A stretch of DNA of 64,000 bases, from the NCBI GenBank assembly GCA_963932465.1, contig OZ010786.1:446450619-446514618 (forward strand). The letters run 5' to 3'. Both the position numbers and the translations under genes were made by a program. The DNA comes from Maratus speciosus. Its lineage: Eukaryota > Arthropoda > Arachnida > Araneae > Salticidae. Every line of letters starts with the position of its first letter. The stretch's first letter is position 1. A model generated the notes under the pieces. It worked only from the letters and a program-made list of their open reading frames with translations. It ran no database searches and was not told the origin of the DNA. Positions 1 to 11,879 of this stretch are shown here, one piece after another.

Positions 1-160
1 GTGTTTTCATGGTTTTCTTCGGACCTTTGATTTCCAAGCGTAAATACGGGTTAAGTTCACTTAGAAAGACAAACCAATAAGGGCACTACCCCCCCGTAGG
101 GCCCATATCCCTCGTGTTGATAATTGGCCGTCATAAACACAACCAACCAACCAATTATTC
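1..160 (+). mobile_element. possible 3' tail of a non-LTR retrotransposon
   Basis: This stretch is richer in GC than the rest of the first kilobase and ends in a short tandem tail of the form (aacc)n near 140-153, just after a conserved-looking segment around 80-135. Non-LTR retrotransposons often end in short simple-repeat tails, so a LINE 3' end running in from outside the window is a reasonable guess. No coding sequence is left inside the window to prove it. It could equally be the edge of another repeat. Confidence 0.3.
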
Positions 161-1118
161 TGTCTGAAAATTGTTTCACTTGTAGGCTGCATAAAATAAT
201 ACACAATTTTATTTTAATTAATATTCCTCACTTCAAAAATAGTTGTCCTTACTGAATAAAATAAAACCGTAAAAAAAAAGATACTGAAAGTTTCATTATT
301 CTGGAATCTCTCTTCATTTTTTCGGAAAAAACTGAATCCAGTTTTTCAGCTTCAACGAAGGAAAATGTAATAATGCCAAATGAAGTTTTTTCGTCACATT
401 AAGCTATTGTTTTTAATAAAAGAGACTGTTTTAACGGCAGAGCTTCATTTAATTAATGTCATTAAAGAATGGAATTTTTTTCTTTAACCATGCTCTATTC
501 CATTCATTTTTTATGAAACATCTTTTTTTTTGGCCAGATGGTTACTTTTCGTTGGGTTTTGTGTCGACTCAGTAATATTAAAATTTAATATTATGTATAG
601 CAGTATTTATATTTAAATATCAACAAACTGTCGCAAGAATTTTATCCTTGTTATACTTATATTTGCTTTTCTAGAAATATCCTTTTTTACAATTTCTAAT
701 CCTGTATTACGCAAAATTAAATCTCGAAAATTAATTTTCATTATAAAACTCAAATGTTTTCATCATTAACGCTAAAAGCAAACGTGAAACTAGATGTTAC
801 GTTGATTAGGTTATTACGTACATCTTTGTTTCTAAATATTACGTAATTCCGATTATCTTTACATCAAATAAGACAAAAATAAAAGTATTTTCACACAAAG
901 TTTGTTTGAAAACTGTATTTTAAGTTACTGATGTTTGATTATTTCAAACAGTAATTTTCAGGCATTGAATGAATAAATATATCACGTAACAATAAACATT
1001 TGTTTCCTTACATTAATGTTAACTAACATTTTCGATATCTTAAAATAAATGCGCAAACTCAGAGAAGATCCAAATCACAATCCAAGCTTGACGAGGACAC
1101 TCTGTTGCAAAAAATATA
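161..1118. other. AT-rich stretch without a recognised gene
   Basis: I see no conserved coding sequence, RNA gene or paired inverted ends here. It is AT-rich with short T runs and reads as ordinary intergenic or old repeat DNA. Confidence 0.5.
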
Positions 1119-2479
1119 TGCACCCAGAAGAAATTGAGTCTCAAAATGAAACTTGGTATGTGAATATTTTTTGCTTAAATGAACAAATTATCATAAATTC
1201 AGAAGAAAAAAACATTTTATTGACTAGTAGCAGCAAAAGAAATGTCAAATTTAGTAGGTTGGAAAGCCACATTTGGCAGCTATAAAAGCCGATACTCTGA
1301 GGCATGGAGACTATTAAGTTACCGATGTCTTTCTGCGGTACATTCTGCCATAAGTGTAGCAACTTATAAACAAGTTCGGTGGTATTCCGATACGGCTGAA
1401 GTCGCTATTCTAACATGTCCAAAACATTATCTATTGGAACAGATGTGGTGACCTGGTGGTCCATGGTAGGAATTTATATCCTTGTAGACATTGTTTCGTG
1501 AGTCGTGCAGTATATGATCGAGCGTTATAATGCTGATAAATGGAACCTAGAAGTCTTGATAGCATAGGAGGTAACATCGGCTGCAAAATGTCATCTATGC
1601 ACCTGTTAGCTATTAGAGTACCTTTCAAAACGGGTAAATGTGATCAGCTGTCCCAGCAGATCTCTAAAAAGAATGTCATTCCAGGTATTATGGCAATGTG
1701 CTGCTAATTATGAAATGCAGGATTAAACCGATGAGCTCTCTGCCTTCACATACGTACGGCAGTCACCAGCATTGAGGAAAAAAACGGGATTAGTCACTAA
1801 ATATCACATTTATCAAAACAGACATTGGCCAGCTTGCTCGAGATCGACACCAATACAGACGACACAGCATAGGTTGAATGTTTATGAGAAACTGCCTAAA
1901 TGGATGTTGATAGCTTCCCTGAGTCGGCCTGTCATCTACAGATGGTATGACTTGATACCACTGCATCCATATCAAATGACAAATGGCGTCGAATAGATGA
2001 TAATGACATTGTTTGTGTACATGTGGCTAATCTTCTGATTGCTCTATCCTCTCATGCATTTAAGGCCTGGGGGCGCCTTGAGCCACTACAGCGGCTGGCC
2101 GTGCCTTTTCTGATCGACTATTTTCAACATCGCGGAACTACAATATCGTTTCGACCAAAATTTTGGCTGATACGTCTGTTGGACCAACCAACTTTTGTGA
2201 GGTCTATGGCTTGACCACTTTCAAAAATGGACCACTGTTCGCAGTACCGTCGAGTACGCCTTAAATGTATCATTCTTTCCAAAACCATGTATCAACAATA
2301 GTAGTCCAGTTCTAATGACCTGCTAATTCGAATATTAGCTCTTTTAAATGCTGCCTGTTTCGTAATTTAAATGCGCACTGCACAAGTCCTAATTGGGCAT
2401 TGTTATTGAAATGTTAACCATTTACATAACTTATAAAATCGCAAGTTTCTTAGCTCTGGCTCAATTCATTCTGGGTGCA
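1119..2479 (-). mobile_element. dead Tc1-like element with both inverted ends
   Basis: The left end starts tgcacccagaagaaattgag and the right end, read on the minus strand, starts tgcacccagaatgaattgag, so the inverted ends agree over at least 20 bases with one or two changes. TA dinucleotides flank both sides, as expected of Tc1/mariner insertions. The 1,361-bp length is normal for a full Tc1 element. A transposase remnant fills the minus strand. The same ends recur in a 5'-truncated relative at 32088-32440, so at least two copies of this family lie in the window. The element cannot encode a working transposase and is a fossil insertion. Confidence 0.85.
1260..2300 (-). pseudogene. Tc1-like transposase pseudogene
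   Basis: Several minus-strand frames match successive parts of a Tc1-type DDE transposase. Nearest the carboxyl end, 1141-1362 carries a 'W-x-x-VPQ' and 'SMPQ' segment like the Tc1 tail. At 1431-1628 there is a 'GTLIANRCIDDILQPMLPP' segment followed by YNARSYTARL and LPWTTRSPHL, which is the catalytic core around the second Asp. The usual QQDN motif reads QHYN here, so the second catalytic Asp has become Tyr. The 'RSPDL' motif reads RSPHL. Fragments at 1790-1975 and further right continue the amino half in other frames. Catalytic change plus frameshifts make this a clear pseudogene. The family call is firm; the outer limits are estimates. Confidence 0.8.
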
Positions 2480-3770
2480 TATATATATATATATTACGAA
2501 ACAATTTAATGTGTTAAGTCGAACAATCACGTCTTGTTTTTTATTTCATATTACTGGATTCGTACTACATATTAATCAGCCGCTGGTGATGTTGTATAGC
2601 AATCATACCACTTAGCACAAGTATCGCTTGTGGGGGTATCAACTCTGTGAAAATTTAGCAGCTGTAGAGCGATGATAATATTCGTATAGTCCAATCAAAC
2701 TCTTATTTATTCATGATGAAGACAAGGCAGCGTGAGTGGTAAAAAAAAGGCGTATGAAGAAATATGGGGTTTTCCCAACTAAAAGCATGGAAACGTAGTC
2801 ATAGGAAACTGTTTATTCCATCAGAACATAACAACATTAAACAATTCCCACAGGAAGAGAAATCAGAGCATTCCACACGGGCATGAACTAGTTACTCATG
2901 CGGAATAGATGTTAATTCACGAAATGAATATTCTACATGGCTTAGGGCACCGGGTAACAGGTTATGTAAACAATCAAACAGCACAAAAATCTTGTTCTGA
3001 GTTCATGCTCGAACTATTTATTAGAATGCGCGGAGGAATTCCGATTGAAATGGAAACTTCAGGCTAACCAAACAAAATCCCGAACGAGACTCGAAGTGAA
3101 ACTGCGATCCGTCACTCAGCCAATGGAGAGCGATCGAGAAACGTCACAGAAAAGAATCCCGGCGCTGGTAATGGAAGGATTTCGATGTAAAAAGTTACCG
3201 CCCAGCTGGCGGGAAAATGAGATGAAATAGAATAAAAATGTAAAAATGGCTTGTATAAACATTTGAAAAATAAGTAACTGCGTTCAGAACTTTACAGTTT
3301 GGTAGACGAAAAAATTAATGAAGGGATTAAAAGTTTAGATTACGTTTTGGAATAAATCTATTATTAAGATACGCGTTTTAAATTTATAGGAATTTAATTA
3401 GAAATAAATAATAGAGCGTATTAAAAAAAAAGGAAATAATGAACCGGCAATTTAAAATAATTTAAATGAATAGTAAAAGTAAAAATTTTTATATAACATA
3501 TATATATATTTTGCAAAAGAATGTATATGCAGAGTTGTCACCTTTTACGATTCTTACGTTAAATTCATAATTTTCTATGAAAGATTAGATATAGGGGCAA
3601 TGTGAGGAATAGCAACAAATTGAATTAAAAATGTTATTTGAAAATACTCTGTAAATTAAAATATTTGAATTGGTCGGTAGATATAGCAAATGACTATGTG
3701 AGATCTGTGTGATATTTATGTTCATTTGTGACAGAATAGCAAGTATATTCATCAAGAAAGAAACGTTTTA

Positions 3771-3809
<39 letters not shown>

Positions 3810-3940
3810 AATCAGAAATTTCTGCATGATTTTTGTTTAAAGCATGTAGAGTATTCAACCAAATTAACGCTTAATTTCGTTGTATTTGTAAGATGAGATA
3901 GAAAACAGTACTTTCTATGACGAAAGTCCTCCAATTTATA
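2480..3940. other. intergenic stretch with a poly(A) tract
   Basis: No gene or paired inverted ends were recognised. A stretch near 3000-3230 is a little richer in GC but its open frames resemble nothing I know. A pure poly(A) run of about 37 bases ends near 3808; it is not preceded by a recognisable retroposon body on the plus strand. Confidence 0.5.
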
Positions 3941-3944
3941 TTAA

Positions 3945-4239
3945 CCCTTTGCTCTCGAGAGCTCCGGAGCGGAGCCATTTAAAATTTGTCTTCAAACTCG
4001 AGGGCTCCGCTACGGAGACCATGCAAATAGCTTTGTGATACCTGTCTAAAAAAGCCAAGATTACATACTGGCAATTGCTTCGAGAGGTATCACACTTTGG
4101 ACGATTACAAAATGTAATAATTATATATATATATATATATATATCGTATATAATATATATATATATATATATAAGATATAACTAAAATCGCTTCGAGTTG
4201 CTGGTAATACGAATGAAAAAGACCTTCGAGTGCAAAGGG
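3945..4239. mobile_element. piggyBac-like MITE with TTAA duplication
   Basis: The element begins CCCTTTGCTCTCGAG and its right end, read on the opposite strand, begins CCCTTTGCACTCGAAGG. Perfect TTAA flanks lie at 3941-3944 and 4240-4243. TTAA target duplication with CCC-starting ends is the hallmark of piggyBac-mobilised elements. It has no coding capacity. Its centre holds two (TA)n runs at about 4121-4174 that are themselves mirror images. Confidence 0.8.
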
Positions 4240-4243
4240 TTAA

Positions 4244-5297
4244 ACCACATAAATGAACGTCTGAATTAATTTCTATGAAATGTACATATATTAAGACAGA
4301 CTTGAACACAATTAATACAATAACCCAGCAGGAGTGAAAAATTAGCCGGGTCCAGGCCAATTGCCTTTTTTTGTTTTTTTTTCTTATTTTAGGACGACGC
4401 CTCTACAACATTTTCAATTTCCTCTGATATTCAGCATCAATACCACTCGTAAGTTTTAATTAGCGGAAGAAATGCCTTTATCCATACCATTTCTTTTTTT
4501 CTTACAATGATAAATTCTATCTGCAAAAAGAATTTCTTTTCGATTGCTTTGCTTCAATTTTATTTGATATCGCGTTCCTTCTTATAATTTCAAAATTTCT
4601 TCATACGTTAGTAAAATATTATGTTTAATTTACACTATTTTCTAAATAAAATGCATTAACATGCCTTTTGAGTTCGTTCCGCCGTTGAATACAAGTGCAA
4701 AACTAACACCAAAACAATTCTTAAATTATATATAAACTTTTCTGTCACGTGACGAAGATATTAAACTGTGTTCCAGCAGATGGTTAAATCGAACAGTCTT
4801 CCGTTGCAAAATACTGCGGTTCATCATGCATTTAAATGATGTCAAGGAAAGGTAGAAAAATAGCAGGAAAATATCTCCATTTTTGGAGTGGAGTAGAACT
4901 GACAAACATGTAGTAAGACAAATGTATTAAAGCAGCAATTTCAGTCATGATTAGAGAAAATCTCCAAAATAAAATAACAATTTGGAATTTTTATAGTGAA
5001 AGCATTCTGCCAGGTGCCTCACAACTTTTGGAAGAAAAATCTGTATTATAGGAGCTTAAACTAACAAACGATGCCAGTGAGTAAGAAAAAAAATGTATAA
5101 TGTGATGTAAACGGAATATTATTGAAAATGTAACAAACAAAAAAGAGATCTTATTGTTTTGTGACATAGATCGAAGAGTAGTAAAATATCTAGACTAGAA
5201 AATAGTATTATCGGAAGATTTGGTGAAGAAATTTGCCATGATAACGGGAAATGTTAGACTGAAATCTTTGCAAAATCAGATCTTAGAATACAGAGTA
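4244..5297. other. AT-rich stretch without a recognised gene
   Basis: No conserved coding sequence, RNA gene or inverted ends were found. Confidence 0.5.
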
Positions 5298-5473
5298 CAG
5301 TAAACTCTCTGTAAGGCGGACTCTGTGTAAGACGGAAATCTGTCTAACTCGAAAAGATTTTGAAATCCCAGCGAATCCAAAGATAGAGAGTAAAGTTTGT
5401 GTAAGGCGGAATATTGTCTACTACGGAAATTTTTCTCGGTCCCGATTGATTCCGCCTTAGACAGAGTTTACTG
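5298..5473. mobile_element. 176-bp TA-flanked MITE (cagtaaactct family)
   Basis: The left end starts cagtaaactctctgtaaggc and the right end, inverted, starts cagtaaactctgtctaaggc. TA lies on both sides. The ends resemble those of pogo/Tigger-type elements, which begin CAGTA or CAGT. A second member with the same 176-bp length sits at 36926-37101, and a truncated one near 36451-36592. It is non-coding. Confidence 0.8.
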
Positions 5474-5600
5474 TATATTTTTTCAGCATCAGAACATCCA
5501 GCGTTATTCATGGCAACAAGAACGGATGAACAAAAAAACAATTATTGATCTCATTGTATCTCGACAAAATACTTCACCAACAATTAAGTTTGATAAAGTA

Positions 5601-7574
5601 GGGGAGACTAGGGAGGGTTGACCCACTTTTTACAAAATGATTTTTTATTTTTTAAATTTTGAACGTAGAATAATGTTTTATATATTATTTTATTCGTTAT
5701 ACAATCAGTTATCAAAATAAAATTGCCACATAAGTGTAATATATAAGAAATTTTAAAAATTATTGATTTTACTCATGAGAAAATAATGGGTCAAGGCTCC
5801 CCACCTATGGGAGGCTTGACCCATTATATGGGAGGCTTGACCCACTTTGTTTTATATATTGAAATATTTGTGAAGAGAAATAAAATCAGTTTAAAAAAGC
5901 TAAATAACTGTATGCTACATGTTTTAATTATTATAAAAAATATTTTTGAAAATATGAAGCTTAAACAAACCGTGTTCAGACGCAATCGCAAGTCAGAGGA
6001 GAAAATTTTTGCTTTAAACAGGATTTTGTCTGAGCAGGTATAATAGTGCAGCAGGGAAAATGAAACTTTAACATTTAAGACAATATTCCGCTAGAGACAG
6101 GTTCAGTTTTCTTAGGGTTTCATGCATTATTATGTCCGGATTTAGTAGCCACCCTCCCACTTTTTTTTGTCTCCTTGTCCTACTTTTTGTGACATTCGAT
6201 CTGACAAATCTAGTTGTCACATAGTTTGGCTTCATTTCACTCTATTCATCATGTTAAAATTTGTCTACATACCTTCCTAAAGTTTTTCGATCAATGCTAT
6301 GTTCTTTTCCAGCCGCATGAGTATTTAACTTATCATTAACATCTTTTAACCCTATCAGGACAAAGTACTTTCAGCACTAAAATGTTGAAATAAATGACTG
6401 GAACCGGAATATACAAACAAATTTATTTCGAAATTCGAAAAAGGCTATATTTCCCATACATATTAAATGGAAAAGATTTTAGAAAATTCTGGTGCCATTG
6501 TGGCGTTTGGGAATTAAAGTTAAGTGGTTTCATAAACATACCATTGCCCCTGAAACGGTTAAGACTGCTGCTTTCATACATTCTCGTCTTATCTACTGTT
6601 TCTATTTACCTATTGTAAGTAATATTTAAAGGAAAAAAAGTTCCTATCAACTTTCCCATTTATATTTCATAATTTTTTTTTCGTGCATTGGATACTGTTG
6701 CAAATTTTCACATCTTTCTTTAATCAGTTTTAAACGTTTCTTTTCCATCACCCTATTTTTCTGTGGCTTTACAGAATAAATTTACTTTCAGTTTTATATA
6801 TAATCATTAATCCCTCATTATGCACAGTGTATAATAAAAAGATTTCCAAAACCCGTTAATTAAAACATTGCCAACGGGCAATTTTTATCAAATCTGAATT
6901 TTAAAACAGTAGAAGCTCCGCCCTGTTCAGAAAGTTTTTTTTTGTAAATTGGTGATCTCGATAGGTTTCATAAGTTTATGCATCGGTAAATATCGTTCAA
7001 TGTACGAATTTAATATAAAATGTCTTACAATCTAAAAAAATATGGACAACACGATACAATGCATTTTCTGTAAGATAGAAGCCACACCCTTAGTCAATGA
7101 TGCGTTTTGAATGAAAACGAGGATTCTCGTTTCCTGTCGTGAATGTGTTACGGAAGCCTTGAACATCTGGTCAACTCTCCCTCACATTGACTAGGTCAAG
7201 CCTCCCCACATAGTACTTTTCTAAAGAATAGCACATTGTTATGTTAAGCCTAACTTATTGTATAATCTTTATGCCTGCAGTGAAAGCTCGGTATGTCTGC
7301 ATTACTTGAAACCTACTTACTTAAATTTATATGATATATTTTATCTGAATAAAGCTTACAAAATATTTCTAAAAAACACAACTTTTAGGTTGAAAACTCT
7401 TCACAATTGATTTTTACAGAACTATTTCGATTATCAGCATGAAACAGAGTCTGTTGTTTGAGCATTCCAGCAGCTATAGTTGACACCTATTGATAAAACT
7501 CTGAAATTCTTTTAAATATGAAAACTTATGGGTGGGTCAAGCCTCCCGTATGGTCAACCCTCCCTAGTCTCCCC
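5601..7574. mobile_element. 2-kb non-autonomous element with GGGGAGACT ends, copy 1
   Basis: The element starts ggggagactagggagggttg and ends in the matching inverse, with TA on both sides. A second copy of nearly the same length and order is at 46430-48420, so the boundaries are supported by comparison. Subterminal repeats of the word gggaggcttgaccca occur in opposite orientation near the two ends (about 5795-5845 on the left, 7175-7200 and 7535-7560 on the right). These are the kind of sites a transposase would bind. No conserved open frame is shared by the two copies, so it appears to depend on a transposase elsewhere. The transposon superfamily is unclear. A TTAA MITE is nested at 6350-6558. 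Confidence 0.85.
6350..6558. mobile_element. nested piggyBac-like MITE, family B, copy 1
   Basis: TTAA flanks lie at 6346-6349 and 6559-6562. The ends read ccctatcagg and, inverted, ccgtttcagg. Inside is a smaller inverted pair, accggaat on the left and attctggt on the right. The same MITE sits at the same offset in the second 2-kb element (47177-47396), so it inserted before that element was copied. Another copy is free-standing at 20152-20361, and a rearranged one forms the core of the 28162-29794 palindrome. Confidence 0.75.
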
Positions 7575-8149
7575 TATATAGAGATACAGATTCTGGATCA
7601 AATCGTTATTTAGTCAAAATCAAAACTGCATAGAATTGGTTAACTAGTAAAACAAAAATATCTTGTGAACAACCAAAAGTAAATTTCCAGGATTTAACTT
7701 GGAATCACTACAAGATGAGAGCATTAAAATTACACATGAGAAAATGCTGAGGGGTATACAGAAGGTAGATTTTGGTGGTACGGTATAGGTTCTGTAACGC
7801 TATCTTAAGCAAAATGTTACCGCTGTTGCTCTTGAGATATTCGGTTTAAGAAGTAGAAATTAAGGCAACAAGAAGAGCTGGCTAAATTATAATATTCTTA
7901 AAGGAATTCCAGAAAAGAAAAAATAATTTTTAAATAGTTAATTTAAAAAAAAGATGATGTAAGTTTAACGATATAGAAAAAGTAAGAAGATGAAAATATT
8001 CAAAGATATCAGACGATGGGAAAATGAAGAATGAGAAAGAGAATGTGCCAGCATAAATTGTCAACTAGGATTTAAAAAAGACTTGAAAGCCTGGACGATT
8101 TTTAAGAGAATAAGGACTGATATGTATGATAAAAAGAAACTTCAAATAG
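7575..8149. other. stretch between transposons, no gene seen
   Basis: No recognisable coding sequence. The right part may be the eroded upstream portion of the LINE that becomes recognisable at about 8150, but I could not identify an endonuclease domain. Confidence 0.4.
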
Positions 8150-9700
8150 TTAGGATAAGTTCTTACACGTAATAATTTGAAAAACCTCTCAAAAAGGAGA
8201 GAGACGAATTTAAATATTTAAACGTGCTTAAATACCAAAATGTTGGATTTAAATTCACAAGTGCAGTGGTCGAAAAAGCAAACAGTAAAGAAAGAAATGG
8301 TACGCCGCCCGGACGTATTGGAGTAAATCTTGAACTGCTAATATATGATGGTAGAAGCATTGTAAAGAAGACATTAACTTAAATGTAGAACTGGATACTG
8401 ACAGGAGATACAATTCCACAAGAAATAAAGGAAATATATTAGAAATATGACAAAAATATCTGCATAAATTACAGAGGAATATGTGTTACAAGACAAGTAA
8501 TAAAGTTATTGAGAAGATTATTTAAGCTATAGACTAGAAGACCAATATGAAGGAATTCAAGATCTAAGTGGCTTCTCAGCACATAGATCATCATAAATCG
8601 ACGACATTTTTGCCTTTAGACAACTTCTGGAAAAATTGAGAGACAAGGGAAGAACAACAGAAATATTTGTCGATCATTTATACATGCTTATGACGGTCGA
8701 GAAGTTTGCTTTGCAAAGTACCTAAAATAGCAAATATAAATGAAAAGCTGATCAATATCATTTGAGAAAATTATTACAGTAACAGCTGTAGAGTTAAAGT
8801 TACAAATACGTTACCCGAATTCTTCATCACTACTAAAAGTCTTCTCTCCAATGTTTTTGTTTCTCAACAACTTTATTTAAAATATATATTGTTACCTACC
8901 TCACAGAATCGATAAGTAAATATCATAAAATAGGCTCAAAACTGAATGACAGTAAATATATCCAGTACTTATTATTCCTGAAGGTTCAAGTCATCATAGC
9001 AGAAAATAAAGAAGAAGTTTGCAAATTAAAAGGTACTGGTGATGAATGAGGATTGAAGAAAAATACAAGTAAAACTCAGCTCTTAACAAGAAGTCTGAAA
9101 GTTGATAAGTTATTGGATGATATAAGTACGAAAACTATTGGTGAAATCAAACACCTTGAATAAATCATTCATAAAGATAGATCATGTCAAAGAGAATAAA
9201 AGAAGATAGAAGAGTACTTGTAATATCAAATTCTGTTTTGTGGTGCAATAGTATTTTCCCCTAAAAAATAATCGACTAATTTTTAGTACAGTAGTGCAAA
9301 GCATTTTAGTGTATGGTTCGGAGGCATGAATCTTAAATTTCCCTCTAAATAAGGAACTCCTTTCAACGGAAATTGACTTATTGCGGAGATCAGTTAGAAC
9401 ATCAAGGCTTATAAAACTTAGAAATTCAAGAATACGAGAAATCATTGAAGTCAAAGAGGATGTATTACAGACTATTGAAGGTAATAAGCTTAGATAGTAT
9501 GGGTATGTTTGCTGAATGAAAAAAGTAAGCAACCTAAAAATCATTATAGACTGGAGCCCGAAACGAAGACGAAGACGGGGGCGGAGCAAGTATGACTTGG
9601 AAAAATAACATTGGAGAGTCACAAAGACTTATACAGTAAGTGATGTTATTGCCCTGGACAGGGAGAAATGAAGAAGAACTCTCAAACGTTCTCTTTTTGG
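8150..9700 (+). pseudogene. decayed LINE reverse transcriptase
   Basis: Translation on the plus strand in shifting frames gives the order of motifs typical of non-LTR reverse transcriptases. A 'GTPPGRIGVNLELL' segment near 8300 corresponds to the usual 'GKAPGPDGINAELL'. Then come 'TGDTIPQEIKEIY' and 'INYRGICVTRQVIKLL' near 8400-8510, followed by 'IDDIFAFRQLLEKLRDKGR' near 8600-8650. Further on, 'VYGSEA' and an Arg/Lys-rich 'PKRRRRRGRSKYD' near 9560-9595 match the tail region after the catalytic domain. Many stops and frameshifts break it and the catalytic YADD box was not recovered. The tail style recalls RTE-like LINEs, but I would not fix the clade without alignment. Confidence 0.7.
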
Positions 9701-9782
9701 CCGAAGAATCACTCTGTGGAAATTCCTGAAATACAAAATAAAATATTTTTTGTAATTTTAATATTATTTTTAGGTTGCTCTC

Positions 9783-9925
9783 ATTACAAATAGCTAACTA
9801 TTGCAGCCGTTCGGAGGAAAACGATTCCGAAAAATTTTGGTATATTTTCACAGATCATGACCACCAGATCCCAAAACCACCCTCCGTTTAAATGTGATAT
9901 ATATATATATATATATATATATTGT
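9783..9925 (+). repeat. head of the 327-bp satellite unit (separated)
   Basis: The segment attgcagccgttcggagga and the sequence that follows, up to an AT microsatellite at about 9898-9921, match the heads of the higher-order units at 61326 and 62454. The preceding stem-loop is eroded here. The rest of the unit resumes at about 11880, after the DD41D transposon at 10002-11870. The two parts are therefore one old unit split by an insertion. Confidence 0.75.
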
Positions 9926-10001
9926 TTCACAAATTTTTTTTGGTGGTCGGTAATGCTTATTTAATGGTTACACGTATATATCCAATCCATATATATATAT
10001 A

Positions 10002-11870
10002 CAGGGTGTTTCTAAACTCATGGTACAAACTTTAAGGGTAGGTAGAGCATACAGTAACAAACATTTATTGTATAGGAATGGAGGGGATCTAGTGACGCAT
10101 TAAGGTAAAAACACCAGGACGGCAATTAGGCCCCTTTTTTAATTTTCAAAATTTCTCATTCATACCAAAAAGTTTTTATGCTATCCTTTTCTTGACATTT
10201 CATAATTATTTAACAATAAAATTCTTCTTTGAAAATTTTTGGTATGAAATCGAAATTTTTGAATAAAAAAAAAAGCGCAAAACTGGCAAACTTATCAAAC
10301 GAAATACATGAATAAAAAAGATAAAATGTTTATTTACAATGTAGTTTACAAGTAAATAATAATGTATACACTAATATTACAATAAGTGTTCAAAATTGCG
10401 CCCACCAACTGTGATACATGTTTGGCAGCGTCGGTGGAACAATTGGCATACACTTCTAAAGATGTCAGGTATTTTCCGCACACATGAAGCAGCTTCGATA
10501 TGCGAGCTACTAGATTTTCGTCTGAGTCAACTGGAGTCTCATAAACAAGACTCTTCATATGTCCCCATAAAAAGAAATCAAGGCTCGATAAATCGGGAGA
10601 TCGTGGTGGCCAAGGAACTGATCAACCACACCCAATCCATCGCGCCCCAAATGTGGCATTCAGATGACTGCGCACATCAGTGGTGAAGTGCGCGGGCGCT
10701 CCATCATGTTGAAACCACATCCGGTTACGAATGGCGATCGGAACATCTTGCAGCAGTTCTGGTAAAACCTGTTGTAAAAAAAATAATGTTACAGTGACCA
10801 TCCAGCCGCTTTGGTAGTAGGTATGGGCCAATCAAATAATTATTAACAATACCCGTCCACAAATTCACAGAAAATCGTTGTTGATAAGCATGTGGCCGTG
10901 TTGCATGAGGATTATTGGTTGCCCAAAGATGGAAAATGTGCGCATTAAATACACCCTCGCGTGTTAATACTGCCTCATCTGTAAATAGAATATGACTAGT
11001 AAAGTCTGGCTGCAATACATGTTGCTGCAAAACCCACTGGCAAAAGGTCAACCGCAGAAGATAGTCTTTGAGATTCAAAGTTTGCACATGTTGAAAATGG
11101 AAGGGATGAAATCGATTTTCATTTAACACTCTTCAAACGGTCGGATGACTCACACCTAAATTATGTGCAACAGCTTTTGTACTTGATTCGGGAATTTCAC
11201 TCACAAAATTCAAAATAATTTCTTCCAGGCTTGCACTTCGTGCAGCTCTTTCTCGCGCAGTTTCCTGTCTGGTGACGTGGAAAGAACTTGCTTCAGAAAG
11301 GTGACGGTGTAAGCGCTGAAACATTCTATGATCAGGCATTCTTCTGCGAGGAAACGGCTCCTGATACATTCGTAGGGCAGCTCTGGCGTTGCCATTTGCT
11401 CGACCATACATGAAATGCATGTCGGCTTTTTCGGCATATGTAAAGTCTTCCATGACGAACGATAGCACAATTAAAAAGGGCGATTTCTTCTTCTTGAATG
11501 CATGGTATTGAACGGCGACCAGTCACTTACTGCCCTTTACCGCCAGTGGAATCAACCCAAAACTCCATTTCTATTTCAAAAAATTTCTATTTCTATTTCT
11601 ATTTTCAATTCAAAAAATTTCAATTTCATACCAAAAATTTTCAAAGAAGAATTTTATTATTAAGTAATTATGAAATATCAAAAAAAGGATAGCATAAAAT
11701 TTTTCTGGTATGAATGAGAAATTTTGAAAATGAAAAAGGGGTCTAATAGCCCCCCTGGTGTTTTTACCTTAATGCGTCACTTGGTACCATACATTCCTAC
11801 ACAAAAAAATTATTGTTAATGTGTGCTCTACCTACCCTTAAATTTGTACCATGAGTTTAGAAACATCCTG
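10002..11870 (-). mobile_element. mariner-like element with DD41D spacing and very long inverted repeats
   Basis: The left end starts cagggtgtttctaaactcat and the right end, inverted, starts caggatgtttctaaactcat. TA flanks both sides. The inverted repeats run for about 265 bp: about 10002-10275 pairs with about 11605-11870, including a gtgacgcattaaggtaaaaa block and an inner block around cataccaaaaa. The length is 1,869 bp. The single gene lies on the minus strand. The element inserted in the AT microsatellite of a satellite unit, whose head is at 9783 and whose body resumes at 11880. The long repeats and conserved overall layout suggest a complete but mutated copy. Confidence 0.88.
10377..11453 (-). 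pseudogene. transposase of the IS630-Tc1-mariner superfamily, DD41D type
   Basis: The gene reads from MEDFTYAEKADMHFMYGRAN at 11453 down to a stop at 10377-10379, about 358 codons once frames are followed. The amino part is a helix-turn-helix region ('GNARAALRMYQEPFPRRRMP'), ending in 'AVAHNLGVSHPTV'. The catalytic core shows 'HILFTDEAVLTREG' (first Asp), 'MWFQHDGAPAHF' (second Asp) and 'PWPPRSPDLSSLDFFLWG' (third acidic residue, Asp). I count 41 residues between the second Asp and the third, hence DD41D. The carboxyl end 'RRCQTCITVGGRNFEHLL' matches the usual end of this family. At least two frameshifts and an in-frame TGA between the second and third Asp break it. Rosa- and Visitor-type mariners share this spacing; I infer kinship from spacing only. 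Confidence 0.85.
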
Positions 11871-11879
11871 TATATATAT

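Noticed and set aside
3045..3230. GC-richer frame that might be a host exon
   Set aside because: No known motif and no convincing pair of splice sites; too short to support.
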